Below are positions 34,006-45,015 of a DNA stretch of 64,000 bases, piece after piece. Position 1 is the first letter of the stretch; every line of letters begins with the position of its first letter. Both the position numbers and the translations under genes were made by a program. The stretch covers positions 17,435,187 to 17,499,186 of the forward strand of contig OY720347.1 in assembly GCA_963082975.1 (NCBI GenBank), read 5' to 3'. The notes under the pieces were generated by a model. That model did no database searches. It had not been told where the DNA came from and saw only the letters and a program-made list of their open reading frames with translations. Origin of the DNA: Labia minor (taxonomy: Eukaryota > Arthropoda > Insecta > Dermaptera > Spongiphoridae).

Positions 34006-34239
34006 ATCATATTTACCAACATATAAAAGATATAATTTGCTTAATGACGTCAGACTGAAGGTATATTGATAATAGTTAATGAGTGAATATCGATAAAAGG
34101 ACACAGTTATCTCTATTTTAAACTTTGTTTGGTATTTAAGATGTATATATTTTATGTGATATCAAATTTAATTGTAATTATGTAGATGTAAATAAATAGT
34201 GTTTCGATCTGTTTCAGAATGACATTGGGTATACATACC
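33661..34239. other. AT-rich spacer with TA repeat
   Basis: TA microsatellite at about 33977-34001. Nothing else recognised. Confidence 0.5.
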
Positions 34240-34406
34240 CTGACCCCCCTCCCACTGACATATTAGATAAGTGCCCTATATATTCACATATTATCTATTA
34301 TAAATATATTTTATTTTATAATGATTATCTATATAACATTAGGATCAGTTTTACATTTTCAGGCAAATTATTTCTATGTATGATTGCAAATAACAATATC
34401 TATATA

Positions 34407-34895
34407 CGAAAGTGGTCTGAAAAGTTTCCGACCTGACCAAGAAAAACGATGTTTTTCAATTTTTCTTTTTGTTTTATTTTTCAAAATTCAAGAAAATTGA
34501 GACCTGTACGATGTCAGCTAAACGTGTGCGAAATATTTTGCAAAACCATTTGAATATGAAAAGCTGTGTGCAACGTGGGTGCCGCATTTCCTAACGTTAG
34601 ACTAAAAATTGCTTCGAAAAACCATTTCTATCGACAATTTGGCGCTGTAGGCGTAATCCAAACGAATTTTTGCGTCGATTCAAAACTGTTGATGAGACTT
34701 AAATTAAATTAAATCAAATTTAATTAATTAATTAAATAATTTATTAATTAATTAAATTAAATTAATTAAAACACCATTATGAGAAATGTTTCAGTGTTGA
34801 TGGAGATTATGTTGGAAAATATAGCAAAAAAAAAAAAAAATTTAAAAACATCGTTTTTCTTAGTCAGGTCGGAAGCTTTTCAAGAGCCACCCTCG
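34407..34895 (+). mobile_element. mariner derivative, internally deleted, TA target site
   Basis: Left TIR CGAAAGTGGTCTGAAAAG... and inverted right TIR ending CCACCCTCG, matching imperfectly over about 50 bp and flanked by TA on both sides. The interior keeps FLRRFKTVDET, the mariner segment with the first catalytic Asp, followed by AT-rich filler and SVDGDYVGKYSKK, the transposase C-terminus. The other catalytic residues are deleted. The same deletion scar appears at 57100-57281. Confidence 0.85.
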
Positions 34896-35120
34896 TAAAT
34901 ATCTATACCTATATATTTTCAAAAAATAAATAGGAATTAATCTTAAAAATATTAAAATAAAAATATCTATAGAAATGAAAGATAATATTTGATATAAGTG
35001 ATATATATTATATATGGTATTATTCAATATACAAGTATTTTCAATAATAATATATACTCAGAATATAATAAAATGGATAATTAAATTTATTTAACAAATA
35101 GTTATACATATAAATATTTT

Positions 35121-35589
35121 ACTATCTCACAAAAACGGGGTTTGCGCTAGTTTAATGAAATTTGGTAAACGGACATTATTCAAAATTCGTAGTTTTCTAT
35201 CGACTTTTGAGAAATATAGCTCATCCGGGAGTGGGTCATTACCTACCACGTTTTGATTTTTTTTCTCTAAACTGTCCGTAAAAATAAAGATATAAGTTTG
35301 ATAGTTTTTCACATGATTAAAAATTGTATAAAACTGATATACGATATATAGAATTTTAGCTTGTTTGTATCGCTCAAAGTCCCGGAATTAATTTTTTAAC
35401 ACGACTGCAAATCACGCGCCAGCACCTGACGTGGTGCCATCAACAAAGAGCCAAACACGCGCTAGTTTAATAAATATTATTTATTAGTTTTAATTTATAA
35501 TTTATAATTCATTTAATTTAATTTAAATAGAATATATGTTATTTAATCCAATTCAAATTCGCGAGATATTCGAGTAGAGACACTCCAGA
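35121..35589 (+). mobile_element. HINE-B lacking its first block
   Basis: ACTATCTCAC joins directly to block 2 (TTTGCGCTAGTTTAATG), so the 5' block and microsatellite are gone. The 3' end is GCGAGATATT then the hairpin CGAGTAGAGACACTCCAG. The paralogous empty site at 29580-29592 is a plain T-run, so insertion occurred within T's without a visible target duplication. Confidence 0.9.
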
Positions 35590-35745
35590 TTTTTTTGTTA
35601 GTTATTATTAAAATATATTTTAAAATTATTGCTCAAGTAAAATCTTAAATAATTGCAAGCTTTGTCTTAATTGGTATGACTTATTTCCCAACATTCTTTC
35701 TAGATTTATCTCGCTCTAGACTTGTTCGACTCTTCGGTTATATTT

Positions 35746-36330
35746 TATATTATTATTTTATTATATATTATTAAATTGGTATGAAATACAAATTATAATA
35801 AAATACTAAAAACACTATTTTGAGAGAATAGAGGACGATTTGCCTCTTATCTAGATGCCAAGAGCGTCGAAGATAGTATATATAGGATATATATATATAT
35901 ATATAAATAATAAATTGAAAATACATTAATTGGTTTGAATAAATGTTCTCTATGTTATTTCAATGTTTAGAACCTCTCATTGCCATACTTTAAACTTTAC
36001 GGGTATTTAATTTATTTAATTGAATATCTTTTGATATATATATATATATATATATATTTCTATATTTGGCAAAAATATGAATTTCAAAACTTTTACATGC
36101 AACACTTCTTTATAAACCATCAAATAACAAATTGTTTACATATAATTATTAAAATAAATATTAATTTTTTTATTTATTTTTTTATGCATAAATGAAAATG
36201 AAAATTTACGAAAAAAATAATAAAATAAATGAATTTCTTTTGAGGGGTAATTAATAGCTAATGTTGATGGATTCATAAAAATGGATGAAATATTTTATTA
36301 TCCAGCTTAATTTTTCAATGTTCATTTCCA
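35746..36330. other. AT-rich spacer with TA repeats
   Basis: TA microsatellites at about 35887-35905 and 36034-36057. Confidence 0.5.
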
Positions 36331-36660
36331 AAGTGATAATAGCGAGTTGTTCATAGACTCATTTCCGGTGCCTAAATGGAATTTAATAGAATCGGCTGGT
36401 GTTGGTCGGCGAGGGGCATTTAACCGGAAACCTTTGAGGCTTAATGGTTTCCTTAAGCGCCGTCTTGAGCGGGTTTCCGGGCCGGTGTCCAAAGGATGCT
36501 CTTGACCCTTGGCTAATGCGATCAAGATGCTAAGGACCGAGGTGAGGTGTCTTCGACGATACGAACGTCTTTGAAAGCCAAGACCTCGCGGCTTATTAAA
36601 ATACTTAACAACTAACAGGGAACAGTTCAAAGGGCACAAAAGTATCAAAGGGTACACCTC
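36331..36660. other. GC-richer island 13 with an open minus-strand frame
   Basis: The minus strand is open from 36657 to 36322 (111 codons) across the whole island. The predicted peptide has a hydrophobic start (LILLCPLNCSLLVV) and an Arg-rich middle (RSRRRLRKPLSLKG), with no domain I recognise. GC-rich DNA favours chance open frames, so coding status is undecided. Confidence 0.4.
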
Positions 36661-37132
36661 TTCAAAGGATTACGAATACTAGAGAAAAATAATACTCATA
36701 GTATTTAATTAAACAATGAATAGAGGTCAATTTTTTAATAAAATATATAAAAATCTGATAAACACATAATTTTATATAATTATTTATGTCTTTTTTTTAA
36801 AAAAAATAAATTGTTAATAAAAATTTAATTTGTTTATTTTTATAAATTATTTTGGCTTAAATAAAATCTTTGAAATTTTATTTAATATAATATAATGAAT
36901 TAATTTATTATTATAAACAGAGTATAAATTCTTCTTTAGTGCTTTTTATTTATTCTATTATGAAAATGTTACCTGATTATTCAGATTAACAGTTTTATTA
37001 TTATAATACTATAGATCCCTAAATAATTAATAATATTAAAATTAATAAAATTTTATAATAGAATTCAACATTAGTTATATTGATTTGTACTATTTCTATT
37101 TTTCCAATAAATTATAACTTTTTTCTTATTTT
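36661..37132. other. AT-rich spacer
   Basis: Nothing recognised. Confidence 0.5.
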
Positions 37133-37630
37133 AGAACTCGAAAGTTCTTGGCCGCAGTAACCACACCCCTCCAAGTATTCTTATTCTGAGCCACAACCCT
37201 CCAGTCCCTATTCTCGCCCATCTCTCTCACGTCCCTTCCCACAATACCCACCCATCCTTGGTCTTTCAAGCGGGCGTTTCCCACTCGGTGTCCCTACCAA
37301 TATATTTTTCGTTATTCTATCTTCTCCCATTCTAGCCACGTGTCCTGCCCACCGCAGCCTTCTCGATTTTATAATTCTAACTATATCTGGAGATGCATAG
37401 AGGTCATTCAATTCTTATTATGCAGTCCCCGGCATTTCCCGGTGACCTCATCTGTCTTTGTCCCATAAATGCTTCGCAGAACCCTATTCTCAAATATTCT
37501 AAATCTACTCTCGTCACCTAAGGTCATAGACCATGCCTCACTCATTTAATACAACCGGTAAAATAATTGTTTATATATTTTAATTTTTATCCCCTTTGAT
37601 AATAATTTTTATGCAATAAGCCCCTTTACT
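37133..37630 (-). pseudogene. RTE-type LINE 3' segment
   Basis: Minus strand corresponds to the last ~500 bp of the LINE at 17430-20105 and keeps the segment that copy lost: DLYASPDIVRIIKSRRLRW followed by AGHVARMGEDRITKNILVG and GKRPLERPR. It is truncated at its 3' end before the GAGCCACAGA tail. Frameshifts near 37260 and 37410 show decay. Confidence 0.85.
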
Positions 37631-38225
37631 ATAAATTATAATTATTATTTATTATAAATCAACAATCAAAATAATAAACATTTTGTTGAGAGAAACGATA
37701 TAACGGCCAGTTTGTTATTGACTGTTAATTCATTAACCTCTGAATTGAGTGTTTATTTTTTCGAATCTGTTTCTAATTAATTCAAAGCTTTTCAAGAAAG
37801 TAATAAGTTAGAGTACACATTATCGGGTATTTTCATTTTTATTTTACAACAAGTTCAAATTTCATAACCTCTCAGATTTAATATTTGTATATAACAATAA
37901 CATGAGGTCCATTAATCTCAACTTCAACATATCCATATTTTAATCAAGGTTCAAAATAATAAAGCTATACTATAAATAATCTAAAACGGAAGTTAACTAT
38001 GTATCACTTTGAGATCTCTCCGCAAGAGTTTTGAAGATTATAAGATTCTAAATTCATTACTAAGAAACAAACATTTTAACTTTTGCTAAATTTTCTGTCT
38101 TTTCATACTGATTGCTGTAAAGTTTAAATAAGTTTCTATGAAATCTAAAAATTGAAATTTTCACCATTTCATAGAAAATAAATAAAATGTATAAGTTTAC
38201 GAATTTAAATCAACTACAGTATAGA
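37631..38225. other. AT-rich spacer
   Basis: Nothing recognised. Confidence 0.5.
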
Positions 38226-38830
38226 ACAGAGTGAGAAAGTAGGTATTCTCATCATTGACTTTCTTGCTAAGGAGAGAGAGAGAGAGAGATCTGTAGATCC
38301 TTTTCTCCAAAATCAAGTATTAAGTTTCGTCCAAAGATATCTTATTCATCTGGCTGTCTCACTCTCTTGCTTTGGTCTTGGCCATTATATTTTCCAAAGA
38401 TGTTGGCTAACCTGACTAAAACTTGGAAGTACTTGGCGTACGTGTGTTGTTGACTCAAGAACCACCCCCGGCCTCGTCTCAACTCAACCCTCACACGTAC
38501 ACATGCACAAAGTTTGATGAACAGAGAGAGAGGGTTGTTTATTAGAGGCGAGGGGGTTGCAGGGTGTATTTCGTCGTCTCCGTACCAATAAACTTTGCCC
38601 TCACCACCTTCCCAGCTAACAGACAGACACACAGTCACAGGAGGAGAGAAAGAGAGAGAGAGGGCCACTACTTTAACTCTTTGATTAGTTCTTATCAATA
38701 TTCAAGATGGACAAGATCGGAATACATACGCATATATATACATATATATATAGATATATTCTCTTGCTTTAGACAGAAACCACACATACACAGAGAACTA
38801 TTTTACTCGTTATGAGAGAGAGAAGCAAAT
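38226..38830. other. GC-richer island 14, rich in GAGA tracts
   Basis: Four separate GA runs (about 38271-38289, 38522-38531, 38642-38661 and 38814-38822) lie in 600 bp, with a GGCCATTATA motif near 38380. Minus-strand open frames of up to 118 codons overlap it without recognised similarity. Candidate GAGA-factor-type regulatory element. Confidence 0.4.
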
Positions 38831-39048
38831 TTCTCTTGATAACTTACTAAACTCAATTAGTTTTTGGCAATATATGATGAAAATAAAAATTACTGGTAGT
38901 GGAGAATATTTCTTTATTTATTTTTCTTATTCTTTTATTATATATTTATACTATACTATATTTAAGTATATTCAAGTTAATTTAAATTTCATTTATAAGA
39001 TTGAAAATAAATGAAAATAAAATTAGAAAATTTTTACTATATTCTTTT
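38831..39048. other. AT-rich spacer
   Basis: Nothing recognised. Confidence 0.5.
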
Positions 39049-39718
39049 TACTATCTCGCCAGAGATAGTAGTGCGATCACGATGTCGAGATTTTGATATT
39101 TTTATACGTTTTGAAGGTTCCTGAATCATTTTCACTAAGGTTGAGAAAAATATCTCTCTGTGTGTCTGCATGTGTGTGTGTATGTGTAGACAAGATTACG
39201 CGAAAACGGTTTGAGCTAGAATCATGTAATTTGGTATACGGGCATTATTCAAAATTCGTAGTTTTCTATCAACTTGCTTGCAACATGCACCTCAACGCTT
39301 TGATTTTTTTTTCTCTAAAGTGACCGTAAAAATAAAGCTATATGTTTGATAGTTTTTCATATTACATATTAAAAATTGTATAAAACTGCTATATATAGAA
39401 TTTCAGCTTGATTAAATCGCTGAAAGTACCAGAATTAATTTTTTAACACTGCAAATTTCACGCGCCAACACGTGACGTGGTACCATCAACCTACAACCAA
39501 TCATGCACTGGTTTAATAAATATTATTTATTAATTTTAATTTATAATTTATAATTAATTAAATTTAATTTAAATATAATATATTATTTTATTTATTTATT
39601 TATTTATTTTCTTAAATGTATAAAGCCGCATTCGGCATTACATAACAATTTAAATATAATATATTATGTTATTTAATCCAATTGAAATTGCGAGATAGTC
39701 GAGTGGAGACACTCTAGC
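39049..39718 (+). mobile_element. HINE-B, full length, with a 61-bp retroposon insertion
   Basis: Intact 5' hairpin TACTATCTC / GAGATAGTA, TG microsatellite, block 2 and 3' end GCGAGATAGT plus hairpin. Interrupted at 39586-39646 by a small retroposed piece. Confidence 0.9.
39586..39646 (-). mobile_element. 61-bp retroposed 3' end with 20-bp TSD
   Basis: The 20-bp HINE sequence AATTTAAATATAATATATTA occurs at 39566-39585 and again at 39647-39666. The inserted 61 bp reads, on the minus strand, as a short GC-containing tail (AATGCCGAATGCGGC) ending in AAAT-type repeats. This is what a strongly 5'-truncated SINE or LINE insertion looks like. Confidence 0.8.
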
Positions 39719-39925
39719 TTATTTATTTTATTTTAATTTTAATTATTTTCTACAGTAAATGTGGTTTTAGAAAAAAAAAATTAAAATTAAATAATGCTAA
39801 AATTATTGTCTAGGCAGGTTTTAAATTAAATGAAAAACTTCTAGTAATTAGTAGTATTCTAGATATTTCGTTTTAAACATCTTTACAGAGTTTTAGTTTA
39901 ATTTTCTATTTGGTCAAATGAGATA
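39719..39925. repeat. 3' flank of HINE-B shared with 55465-55615
   Basis: About 150 bp from 39719 recur as reverse complement beyond the 3' end of the minus-strand HINE-B at 55616-56137 (anchors ATTGTCTAGGCAGGTTTTAA and CTTCTAGTAATTAGTAGTA). Confidence 0.8.
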
Positions 39926-40400
39926 ACTTCTACCCCTCCTTCTTAACGTCTCTTTGCTTTGCTTTGTCCTTCATTACTTTTCTGATTCTTAGACAAGGTG
40001 TGTATTTAGTAATAGTAGAGCAAAAGTCCAGAGAAGAAGATGAAGCTTTTAAGATGCCATTCTAAAATTCCATGAGAATGCTTTTAAAGTCTGTTTTCGA
40101 ATAGTTTCTAGTCTCTTTCGTTCTCTCTGTAAATTGAATAAATGAAAATGCAATGGTCCGGCGAAAACAATTCTGGCCAGCGGCAGATACCCGGGGCTGA
40201 GTTGCGAATTCTTAAGACCAGTTTTCTCGTTTCTTGACTCTCTGTCTGATGTCTCTTGACAATTCAATTTATCCGGAAATACCGGACTTGAAAAGGAAAT
40301 TCTTTGTACTATTTTCCACCCAACATCCAACACACCCACCCACTTTACAAACCACCCCTTTTCACCCCTGTCAACCCTATTCTTCTCTTCTTTTATTAAG
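39926..40400. other. GC-richer island 15
   Basis: Contains CCGGCGAAAACAATTCTGGC and a C/A-rich part with CACCCACCCAC. The minus strand is open for 122 codons (40417-40049) without recognised similarity. Confidence 0.35.
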
Positions 40401-41059
40401 ATTTCATATAAACACAATTAAAATAGTTTCAAATATATAAATATTTATATTAAATCAAAAAAAAAAAATATACATTAATTTTCAAAACTCATAATATAAA
40501 AGGAAGATAAAGAATAAAAAAATATATTCACCTCATAAGATTATAAAATGTAATAAAAATATAATTTATTTTTATGTATTAAATTAATGAAATTTCTTTT
40601 CATTTATTTTATTTTTGATATTTATTTATTTATTTAAGCCAGTAATGGTTACAACTAAAAATTTTATACATAAGTATTTACAATTAGTTATTTGTACCAG
40701 GCCCGTTATCAACTCGATCAAGTTATATTCCAGATATTCTGGAATTTGAAATACTGAATATATATATTATTTTTGATAACATCGATCAAATTTATTAGAT
40801 GTCTAAGACTACAAAAAGTCTCACTGAGGGTTTTTTTTACAAAATAAATTCAACTCAAAATCTTCTATTCGACTCTCAGACGACAAAAAGGGTAAAAGTT
40901 TTATTTTTCTAAAAAAAAAAACTAATAAATAAATAAAACCAAATATATTATATTATAATATTTATATATTTTATATAGTAGTTATTTAAAATAAATTTTC
41001 TAAAAATGAAATATGTATGTATATTTATTAAATTCGATAAAAAAAAGACTAACTATAAC
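40401..41059. other. AT-rich spacer; possible SINE tail near 40620
   Basis: TTTA repeats at 40620-40636 followed by AAGCCAGTAATGG resemble a minus-strand retroposon tail similar in style to 39586-39646. The rest is AT-rich. Confidence 0.4.
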
Positions 41060-41216
41060 TAGGGTGACCAAACGTCCAGTTTTTAGGTGCTCTATCCCGG
41101 AGTCCCGAAAAAAGTCTTCGAGACATTCCGTACTTTTTTCAAAATTTTTTCATTTTAGTTCTAAAAAAACGGTAAAATGTCTCGGTTTGGAGTTTTTTCA
41201 AAATATGGTCACCCTA
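41060..41216. mobile_element. MITE of 157 bp with TAGGGTGACCA ends and 8-bp TSD
   Basis: Ends TAGGGTGACCA and TGGTCACCCTA are perfect 11-bp inverted repeats. Flanks ACTATAAC (41052-41059) and ACTCTAAC (41217-41224) differ at one base. Length and 8-bp duplication fit a hAT-derived MITE. Confidence 0.8.
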
Positions 41217-41224
41217 ACTCTAAC

Positions 41225-41930
41225 CATTATTTTTCATTACGATTAAAATCGGAGTATGAGAGTGGAGTGATAATCTTCTTGTTGTCTCCGTTTAGATGAA
41301 TAGTGAAACTTTCTCTTTGATATATTTTCTGTCATGATTAAACATTACTGTTAATATTAATAATATCCGGGACGTTTCTTTATAGAATCGAGAATGGAGC
41401 CAATTAACCCCCGCCGCCCTCTGATACAAAGTCCGTCCACCCCTCTGCCTTTAATCACAAATAATATTTAATTAATTTACTAATTTTCATTCATGTAGCC
41501 TTAAACTTGGAGTGCAATATATAAAAGGATCTTTGGGCCATTGCTGGGGATCTTGGGGGTTGCAAAGTGCGTGTGGCCAGAGACGCAGCAGCCGTGTGGT
41601 CCAGGGCAATTACAGGCTCCAGCTCCGGGAAATGAGCTATGAATTCATAACGCCTCAACCCCCGGGGCTGTTTCCTTAGCCCTGAGTTCCCTTATGGCTT
41701 CTACAGCCATAAGGCGTCTTGCTCAAATCTTGGCCAAACCACCCCCTTCCTCCTTCTCCATTTCCCCACTTCCTTTCTATCCATCCCCCCTCCCCAACAC
41801 AAACACTTATAAACTCGCTTAGTGATTTTACACACATACATACATCGTCTTGTATATAACCTTTGACCCGTTTACAATCAACTCAGCCCTTATATCAACA
41901 ACACAAATTGATCTAATGAATTAATTACTT
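41225..41930. other. GC-richer island 16 with a perfect 9-bp hairpin
   Basis: Richest part 41500-41780, including CGCAGCAGCCGTGTGG and CAACCCCCGGGGCTG. A perfect hairpin, CTTATGGCT / AGCCATAAG, occupies 41691-41713 with a 5-nt loop. No coding frame recognised. Confidence 0.45.
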
Positions 41931-42080
41931 CTATTAAAAACAAAAAATGAAATTTATTAAAATTAATATTATTTGTTAAATTGAATAAATAAAATATAAT
42001 TTTTTTAAATATTCATATATTGCATATTTTGAAATTATTTATAATAAGAATAATTGGGCGCAATTCTTAACAAGTGAAGT

Positions 42081-42390
42081 TGTTTACTTTAATAAGGAGC
42101 CCAATCTCAAGTGAATCAAGTTTTTTCCACCTCCACCACCCCCTCCCCCGCTTCGTTCTTCGCTCTTCAGTTGCCTTCGTTCATTCAGTCTCCCTCTATT
42201 TAAGTGGATAATTCTCATTTGTTTCTTAGATATAAAAGAAGAGAATAAAAAACATGAACAACAACAGCAACGCTCTATTATCAGGGGTCGAAAAAAAGTA
42301 TTAATTTGAATATACACTGAGAGTGAATGAAGCTAAAAAAAACGTCCGGGACGAGTGTTTGTTTAACGAGGTCTCTATTTGGCAAAGGGA
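42081..42390. other. GC-richer island 17
   Basis: C-rich block CCACCTCCACCACCCCCTCC near 42127. The minus-strand 77-codon frame reads this as polyglycine, which is likely non-coding. Confidence 0.35.
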
Positions 42391-42754
42391 AATTACAAAC
42401 ATAAGGTGTTAAAAAACTACAATTGTATATTTAATAGAGGACAAATAAAGGGGCGTTGGAAATCCTCCATAATAATTATTATTACAGAAAAAGGAAAAAA
42501 ACACCTCATTCTTCCCCTAAAATTCATTAATAAATAAATTGAGATTTTTTATGTTATACACTTACATATTACATCTACTCTAATCCATTTAAAACAAAAA
42601 TATAAAAATTCTAATTGTAAATATAATATATGTTGTAATAAGCACACCTCTTATAAATAAAATATAAATAGCCGCCTATCCATAGGCAACAACTGGTGCG
42701 GACTCCACCAGATGGAAGCACCCAATCTAAAACACAGCAGTATCTCAACATTTT
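42391..42754. other. AT-rich spacer
   Basis: Nothing recognised. Confidence 0.5.
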
Positions 42755-43338
42755 TATTATGGCCAGAGATAATTGCGATTACAAAAATTTTCGATGTCGA
42801 GATTTTGATGTTTTTATATGTTTTGAAGGTCCCTGAGTCATTTTCACTAAGGTTGAGAAAAATGTCTGTGTGTATGTCTGAATGTAGACAAGATTACGAT
42901 AAAAAGATTTGAGCTAGAATAATGAAATTCGATAAACGGGTATTATTCAAAATTCGTAGTTTTCTATCAATTTTTGAGAAATGTAGCTCACCTACACCAC
43001 GTTTTCAATTTTTTCCTCTAAACTAACAGTAAAAATAAAGATATATGTTTGATAGTTTTTCTTATGATTAAAAATTGTATAAAACTGCTATATATATAGA
43101 ATTTAAGCTTGCTTGGGTTGCTGAAAGTACCGGAATTAATTTTTTTAATTTTTTAACACGTTGACTCCAAATCACGCGCCAACACGTGACGTGGTGCCAT
43201 CAACAAAGAGCCAAACATGCACTGGTTTAATAAATATTATTTATTTATTTTAATTTAATTAATTAAATTAAATTTAAATATAATATATGTTATTTAATCC
43301 AATTCAAATTGCTAGATAGTCGAGTGGAGACATTCCAG
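42755..43338 (+). mobile_element. HINE-B, nearly full length
   Basis: 5' hairpin damaged (TATTATGGCCAGAGATAATT). Short TG microsatellite, block 2 including CCAACACGTGACGTGG, right end GCTAGATAGT and GAGTGGAGACATTCCAG with one mismatch in the hairpin. Confidence 0.9.
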
Positions 43339-43539
43339 TTTTTTTTCAATAAAAGTTGACAGTGGCAACGTGATGTCACAATACTCAACAACACAGAAAG
43401 ATGTCTTAAATAGAATCTCATAATCGGTTTTCCGACATGTCTTGTAAATAATTAATTAAATCTTAAATTAAGATGATATCTCTGACTAAAAATAAGGAAG
43501 CATTATTATAATTAGGTCAAATAGTCCCATTGAAAATGA
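43339..43539. other. AT-rich spacer
   Basis: Nothing recognised. Confidence 0.5.
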
Positions 43540-43990
43540 TCTTCTAACCGATACTAACCAGCATGAGTTAGGCAAATAGTAACTTGAGCGTAGCGTTAAA
43601 CTTTTCCTATTTTGCGGCATAGCAGCTACACAGAAAGGTCAAGATTGAGACTTGAGTGTAAGATCGATCTTCCCATCCTTTAATTCTCTCTTACCTTTTT
43701 TTCTAATTAACAAATTAAGTGGCGCCTAACAGACACTATTCCTTATCTCTTCTCTTTTCCCTTGAAAGAAGTGGACACCAACAACAGAACAAACCCAGTA
43801 CGGGAAACTTTATAGTTATGAACTCTCATTACTCCACCTCTCATTACATCTCTTGAAGGAGACTGGACTGCCCACCTCTATTATAAAATATTACTATACC
43901 ATATCGATATATATATCTATATATATAATAAATTCATTTTGATATGAGAGAAATGGGGACGGTTAGAAGAATAAGGTCCTAATACTTAAA
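43540..43990. other. Weak GC-richer island 18
   Basis: Mixed composition; parts near 43550-43680 and 43730-43870 are less AT-rich. No domain or repeat recognised. Confidence 0.3.
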
Positions 43991-44480
43991 AGTTTTATTG
44001 TGCCATTGAAATAAAATAAAAGATCTATGTTTTATAATCTATTCACGTTTTTAATAAATTATTTCTATGCATTTAATTTTTTAAATTAATGAAATATCGA
44101 ATTTTCTTCTAAAATATTCAATAAGATAATCATAATGAGAAAAAATAATTAATTAATTAATTTTATATTTATTCTCATTAATGCTACTATAATATTAATT
44201 TAATGTCTATTAATCAATTATGAAAATTTACTTTTTAAAAATTTATAATACATTTATTTTTTATCTTAGAAGAACTCAAAAATTGTTTAACAATAAAAAA
44301 TAACAAAAACTTAATTTAAAAAAGCTAAGTTTATAAAAATATAAATATTTTTGGTGTTTTTTACTTCATATTCATTAATTCAATATTATATATTTAAAAT
44401 TCACCTGAATAATAATCCATTTCATTTTTTTTTTCATTTTATTTTCCCTTTTTTTATTAATCCTCAAATTCATTTCCCGA
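43991..44480. other. AT-rich spacer
   Basis: Nothing recognised. Confidence 0.5.
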
Positions 44481-44900
44481 TCCGATGATTTGTTACTCCC
44501 TGAGGGCTTAAGAGTAAAAAGGGTGGTGTCGCGCGAGGAAAAGGTTCCTTCGAGGTTGACATCGTCGACGGTATATGGGCGAATGTAGGGTTTGGGTGTG
44601 TATTAGAACCATCCCCGCGTTCGTTCGTTCGTTCACTTACCCCCCCCCCCCCCGCGTCGGGGTTATCTCTCTGCCGGTTTGTGAACCAAGGGCCCCAGGG
44701 CTAATGTGGTATCATAGTCAGTAATTAGCCGACTGAGACTACAAGATAATGTACTTCCCGGGCATAAATCTTTCTCCCTCCCACCGCAGGCTCTTTCTCT
44801 CTTTCGGATAGCCTCGCATCTTATTACCACTCGCTTTCCCTCTGCATATCTCTCCAGCCGATCCTTAACCCCCTCTCATCCCCTATTTATAGGTTTTCAA
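44481..44900. other. GC-richer island 19 with a C14 run
   Basis: GGTGTCGCGCGAGG, three TTCG units, then 14 consecutive C's (44640-44653) and CGCGTCGGGG. CpG dinucleotides are frequent. No convincing frame. Confidence 0.45.
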
Positions 44901-45015
44901 GAAATATTCTTATTTTACTTGTCTCCTAAAATGAAAAAAAAACTTTGTGTCATTAATTTATTTTTGGTGTAGGAAATTAAATTAAAAAACAAAACTACAA
45001 TTTCTCCTCACTTTT

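Larger units (their letters stand above)
34240..35745. repeat. Duplicated spacer segment, copy 2
   Basis: Direct, diverged copy of 28905-29735, enlarged by two later insertions: a mariner derivative (34407-34895) and a HINE-B (35121-35589). The hAT MITE site is empty here. Confidence 0.9.

Noticed and set aside
36331..36660. rRNA fragment
   Set aside because: The GC-rich, CCGG-containing sequence looked rRNA-like at first, but I could not match it to any conserved rRNA core.
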